Source of the DNA: Trichloromonas sp034002365
GTDB lineage: Bacteria; Desulfobacterota; Desulfuromonadia; Desulfuromonadales; Trichloromonadaceae
Reading direction: 5' to 3'
Length of the DNA stretch: 9,338 bases
Assembly: GCA_034002365.1 (NCBI GenBank)
Contig: JAVFAR010000108.1
Span: 1-9,338 of the forward strand
Shown: in pieces, positions 5,873 through 9,338 of the stretch
How positions within the stretch are numbered: position 1 is the stretch's first letter
Layout of the letters: each line of letters opens with the position of its first letter
Notes under the pieces: generated by a model
The model's database searches: none
Told to the model about the DNA's origin: nothing
Seen by the model: the letters and a program-made list of their open reading frames with translations, nothing else
Translations under genes and position numbers: made by a program

Positions 5873-8358
5873 ATGAGCAACGATATTTCCAGCGACCAAA
5901 TCGAGATCATCCTGGAGTTCGTCCAGGAAAGTCGTGACATGATCGACCAGTTGGAACCCATCATCATCGAGCTGGGGCAAAGCTGCCAGCCGGGCGACTG
6001 CTGGGAAATCCTCGGCTGCCGGCAGACCGACTGCCTTCGCCATGGGCATTCCCCGGACTTTCCCTGCTGGCTCGACATGGGCTATATCGGCGACGGCAAG
6101 CAGACCTGCCCCCATGCCAATTCCGAGCAGGAATGCAAGAACTGCCCGGTCTTCCAGCAGATCAACGGCAACGTCGACACCATCAACGCCATCTTCCGGC
6201 TGTTCCATTCGATGAAGGGGAGCGCCGGCTTTCTTGACCTGACCAATCTCTCGGGGGTGGCCCACGCCGCCGAGAGCCTGCTCGATCTGATTCGCGCCGG
6301 CAAGATCATGATGGACGCCTCTCACGTCGAACTCCTCTGCCAGTCCTGCGACTTCGCCAAGGAAGCCCTCGATCTGGTGGAACGGGAATACAACGACCAG
6401 GGGCTGGAAACCGTCGCCGAAGACATGAAGAACCGGCTGATCCAGACAACGGAGCTGGCCCAGGAGCGCATCCGCCTCGGCGCCGCCGCAGCCGCGGAGG
6501 GACCGGCGCCCGCCCCAGAGCCGCAAAGTGCCGCCGCGCCGAACAAGAAGATCGCCGCCGACAGCGGCTTCGAACTGGAAATCACCCCGGAGATGGTGGA
6601 ACGTTTCGCCCAGGAGGCGGACGAGCTGCTGCAGAGCGCCGAACAGGGACTGCTGCAATGGACCGAGGCCAAGCCCGGCGCCGAGGTGGTGGCCGCCCTC
6701 TTCCGTAATATCCACAGCTTCAAGGGGAACTGCGGATTTTTCGGCTACGCCGACCTGGAACGCCTCAGCCATCAGATGGAATCGGTCCTCGATCTGGTCA
6801 AGTCGGGCAAGGAGCTCGCCGACGGCAATCCGGCGGAAATTCTTCTCGACTGTCTCGACTCCCTGCGCGCGGCGGTCGCCGACGTCACCAGCGGCGGCGC
6901 CGGCGCCATCGCCACCCTGAAGGCGCAGCAGCAACAGCTCGACGCCCTGATGAATCCCCCGGCCGCCGCGGACGCGCCGACCGAGGAAGCGCCCCCTGCT
7001 GCCGCGCAAACGCCGACTCCCCCCCGACGGCCCAACCGGAACCGAAACCGGCGCCTGCCCCGACGCCGGCGGCGCCGCCAAAAACACCGCCGCCCAAGGC
7101 GCCCGCCGCCACGCCCGTATCCGCTCCGGCTCCGACGCCCCAGGCCAAACCGGCCGCCGCAAACAAATCAGCGGCGGCGCAACGCCAGGACATCCGGGTC
7201 GACCTGGAGAAGCTCGATCAGCTCATCAACCTGATCGGCGAGATGGTCATCGCCGAGAACATGCTCATCCACAATCCCGACATCGCCGGGCTGGAACTGG
7301 AAAACTTCCACAAAGCCGGCCAACAGATGAGCAAGCTGGTGCGCGAACTTCAGGAAATCGCCATGACCATCCGCATGATCCCGGTTTCCGGCCTCTTCCG
7401 GCGCATGATCCGGCTGGTCCACGATCTCTCGCTGAAAGCCGGCAAAAAGGTCGAGCTGATTCTCTCCGGCGAGGACACCGAAGTCGATAAGACCGTGGTG
7501 GAAACCATCACCGACCCGCTGGTGCACCTCATCCGCAACTCCCTCGACCATGGCCTGGAGCCTCCCGACGAACGGATTCGCGCGGGCAAGCCGGAAAAGG
7601 GGGTGGTGCGCTTGTCCGCCCGCCACGAGGAGGGGGAGGTCTGGATCACCATCGAGGACGACGGCCGCGGCCTCAACCGCGAGAAGATCCTGTCCAAGGC
7701 CATCAGCAAGGGACTGATCGACGGCGACGGCTCGGACATGAGCGACAAGGCCATCTACAACCTGATCTTCCAGGCCGGCTTCTCCACCGCCGACAAGATC
7801 ACCGACGTCTCCGGGCGCGGGGTCGGCATGGACGTGGTCAAGCAGAACATCGAAAAGATCAAGGGGAAGATCGAAGTCACCAGCAAACCCGGCCAGGGTT
7901 CGCGCATGGTCCTGCGCATCCCCCTGACCCTGGGGATCATCGACGGCATGATGGTGCGGGTCGGCGACACCAAATGCATCGTCCCGACCCTGGCCATCCG
8001 CGAAGCCTTCCGTCCGCAGGCGGGCGCCATCACCATCACCCCCGACGGACAGGAACTGGCCCGGGTGCGGGAGAACTTCTTCCCCGTCATCCGATTGCAC
8101 GAGGTGCTGAAGAAGGAACCGGAATCGCGCACCCTGCCCGACGGCATCCTGATCCTGCTCGAATACCAGGACAAAGGGGTCTGCCTCTTCGTCGACGAAA
8201 TCGTCGGTCAGCAGCAGACCGTCATCAAAGGCCTCTCCGACTACATCGGCAACGTGCGCTGGGTCTCCGGCTGCACCATCCTCGGCGACGGCGAGGTCTG
8301 CCTGATCCTCGACGTCGGGCATCTGGTCGATATTTTTGAAGAAAAGGAAGCGGTCTGA
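5873..8358 (+). CDS. cheA: Chemotaxis histidine kinase CheA with two HPt domains and a Cys-rich insert; one-base frameshift at 7019-7025
   Basis: CheA autophosphorylates on an HPt histidine and passes phosphate to response regulators under control of receptors and CheW. Corrected for one missing base, the product is 828 residues. The order is HPt1 with His112 in FHSMKGSAGF, HPt2 (about 236-361) with His281 in HSFKGNCGFF, a Pro/Ala linker (362-439), the dimerisation helices (about 441-505), the ATPase (about 505-684) and a CheW-like domain (about 686-823). ATPase boxes are intact: N box with Asn556 in HLIRNSLDHG, G1 DDGRG 596-600, F box FQAGFS 633-638, G2 SGRGVG 647-652. HPt1 is interrupted at residues 38-91 by eight cysteines. 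No separate P2 domain is seen. As written, the frame shifts at a C7 run: the upstream part would end at 7234 after 69 Arg-rich nonsense residues, and the kinase half is open in another frame from 7021 on. Start ATG has AGAGGTG just upstream; a GTG two codons earlier (5867) is less likely. Confidence 0.93.
5984..6145 (+). other. Cys-rich CW-type module inserted in the first HPt domain of CheA
   Basis: This segment encodes residues 38-91 of CheA. Cysteines are at 38, 43, 49, 54, 65, 79, 88 and 91, with CW pairs at 43-44 and 65-66 and a closing C-x2-C-P-V-F. It resembles the small 'two-CW' cysteine motif found in some bacterial signalling proteins: CWE...GC, then C, CW, C, and CxxC. It lies between the first HPt helix (about residues 8-35) and the helix with phospho-His112. 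Such a cysteine set could bind zinc, an iron-sulfur cluster or act as a redox switch; which one cannot be told from sequence. Another CxxC (156-159) follows in the last HPt1 helices. Confidence 0.7.
7019..7025 (+). other. C7 run where the cheA reading frame breaks
   Basis: Upstream, codons read ...CAA ACG CCG ACT CCC CCC CGA, giving a normal Ala/Pro linker up to this point. Immediately after the run, the upstream frame turns into an Arg-rich sequence and stops at 7234. The frame one base back reads P-T-A-Q-P-E-P-K-P-A and continues unbroken through the linker into the dimerisation and kinase domains. An eighth C, or a -1 ribosomal slip on C-CCC-CCC, would restore one protein. The position of the break is therefore fixed to within a few bases; its cause is not. 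Confidence 0.88.
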
Positions 8359-8404
8359 GACACCCTCAGCCATTTTTTGACTCAATCCGCAGGAGTAGAC
8401 CGAC

Positions 8405-8917
8405 ATGGCCGAAAACAACCTGAACCTCAATTTCTCCCGAGATAACGACAGCGAGGATTCCCAGAAGGGGATGTACCTGACCTTCCATCTGGCCAAGGAG
8501 GATTACGGCATCGAGATCCGTTACGTCACGGAAATCATCGGCATCCAGAAGATCACCGATGTCCCCGACATGCCCGCCTTCGTCAAGGGGGTGATCAATC
8601 TGCGCGGCAAGGTGGTGCCGGTGATGGACGTGCGCACCCGCTTCGGCCTTCCGGCCCGGGATTACGACGACCGCACCTGTATCATCGTCGTCAACATCGA
8701 CGACAAGGAAGTCGGCCTGGTGGTGGACAAGGTCAACGAGGTGGCGGATATTCCCGATCAGCAGATCGAGCCGCCGCCCCGCACCAACCGGGAGTCGACC
8801 CGCTACATCCAGGGCATGGGCAAGATCGGCAACGAGGTGAAGATCCTGCTCGACGTGCAGAAACTTCTCTACAGCGACGAACTGGCCATGCTCGGCGGCG
8901 GGGGCGAGCTCTTCTGA
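8405..8917 (+). CDS. cheW: Chemotaxis coupling protein CheW
   Basis: CheW is the soluble adaptor linking chemoreceptors to CheA in the cytoplasmic arrays. The 170-residue product has a polar, probably disordered N-terminal extension of about 20 residues (Asn/Asp/Ser rich). The CheW fold follows: YLTFHLAKEDYGIEIRYVTEIIGI, then the family signature FVKGVINLRGKVVPVMDVRTRFGL around residues 59-82. The later part has CIIVVNIDDKEVGLVVDKVNEV and the closing GNEVKILLDVQKLL strand. The NLRG and PV.D motifs are the usual CheW signature. AGGAG lies 9 bases ahead of the ATG. It follows cheA by 46 bases on the same strand, so the two are probably co-transcribed. A Gly-rich tail (LGGGGELF) ends the protein. 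No feature suggests fusion or damage. Confidence 0.96.
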   Translation: MAENNLNLNFSRDNDSEDSQKGMYLTFHLAKEDYGIEIRYVTEIIGIQKITDVPDMPAFVKGVINLRGKVVPVMDVRTRFGLPARDYDDRTCIIVVNIDDKEVGLVVDKVNEVADIPDQQIEPPPRTNRESTRYIQGMGKIGNEVKILLDVQKLLYSDELAMLGGGGELF

Positions 8918-8961
8918 GAAACGCCCGGCCCCTGGGGGCGAGAGGATAAGGGAGAAGTTCC

Positions 8962-9338
8962 ATGTCCGGCTATCTGATGGAAATCAGCGATCAGGAATTC
9001 AAGCTGATGCGCGACCTGATCTATCAGCGTTTCGGCATCAACCTGACGGACCAGAAGAAGTCCCTGATGGTCGGGCGGCTGCAGAAGATCATCCGCGCCT
9101 CGGGCTTCGCGACCTTCAAGGAGTATTACGAACACCTGCTCAACGACAAGAGCGAGAAGGCCCTCAGCGACCTGATCGACCGGATTTCCACCAACCACAC
9201 CTTCTTCAACCGCGAGAAGGAGCATTTCCGCTTCTTCGTCGAGACCGCCCTGCCGACCGTCGTCGCCCGGCTGGAGAAGGAGAACCGCCGGGATCTGCGG
9301 GTCTGGTGCGCCGGCTGCTCGACCGGCGAGGAGCCGTA
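8962..9338 (+). CDS. cheR: Chemotaxis protein methyltransferase CheR (N-terminal part, cut by window edge)
   Basis: CheR uses S-adenosylmethionine to methylate glutamates on chemoreceptors, giving adaptation. The first 125 codons are present. Residues about 6-70 form the helical N-terminal CheR domain (EFKLMRDLIYQRFGINL and the SLMVGRLQKIIRASGF helix). Residues 75-89 contain ISTNHTFFNREKEHF, the conserved Thr-Asn-x-Thr-x-Phe-Phe region. At 114-125 VWCAGCSTGEEP is motif I of the SAM-binding fold, with a Cys pair in the usual position (family form W.AGCStGEEpYS). The sequence then runs off the window. The start ATG has AAGGGAG about 7 bases upstream and lies 44 bases after cheW, consistent with a cheA-cheW-cheR operon. 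Confidence 0.96.
   Translation, partial: MSGYLMEISDQEFKLMRDLIYQRFGINLTDQKKSLMVGRLQKIIRASGFATFKEYYEHLLNDKSEKALSDLIDRISTNHTFFNREKEHFRFFVETALPTVVARLEKENRRDLRVWCAGCSTGEEP

Noticed and set aside
7027..7234. The Arg-rich tail that ends the upstream half of cheA as a genuine protein end
   Set aside because: It has the composition of a Pro/Ala linker read in the wrong frame, and its last part is an out-of-frame reading of the conserved dimerisation helix.
7168..8496. A 442-codon open frame on the minus strand opposite cheA
   Set aside because: It is the antisense shadow of the kinase and CheW-like domains, rich in Asp, His and Val, typical of reverse-complemented GC-rich codons.
8922..8940. GC-rich inverted repeat between cheW and cheR as a terminator
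   Set aside because: The stem is only about 5 base pairs, has no T run after it, and lies just before the cheR ribosome site, so termination is unlikely.

Overview
This is a GC-rich bacterial window holding two divergent blocks of motility genes around a roughly 350-base control region. All genes are ordinary Gram-negative flagellar and chemotaxis families. The gene order, the sigma-54-type promoter and the cysteine-rich CheA suggest a deltaproteobacterium of the Desulfuromonadota (Geobacter/Desulfuromonas relatives). That placement is inference from style and context, because no marker gene is present.

Left block (minus strand, read from about 5550 down to 1): an exported TPR protein of unknown function, then flgB, flgC, fliE, fliF and the first 95 codons of fliG. 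The genes are spaced by 45, 10, 3, 61 and 1 bases, so they look like one operon for the early basal body (proximal rod, rod/MS-ring adaptor, MS ring and switch). A strong -24/-12 (sigma-54) promoter match lies just ahead of the TPR gene, with two adjacent inverted repeats further upstream that could bind its activator.

Right block (plus strand, 5873 to the end): cheA, cheW and a truncated cheR. They encode the kinase, the coupling protein and the receptor methyltransferase of a chemosensory pathway. The window ends inside cheR, and no cheY, cheB or receptor gene is visible.

The most unusual items are in cheA. Its first HPt domain carries an insert with eight cysteines and CW motifs, lying between the first helix and the phospho-histidine helix. 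There is a second HPt domain. The reading frame is broken by one base at a run of seven C residues in the Pro/Ala linker, splitting the phosphotransfer half from the kinase half as the sequence stands. The break may be a sequence error, a mutation or a phase-variable/recoding site. Other points are a run of ten G residues just ahead of fliF and the uncharacterised TPR protein heading the flagellar operon. I found no RNA genes, mobile elements, CRISPR arrays or convincing terminators.
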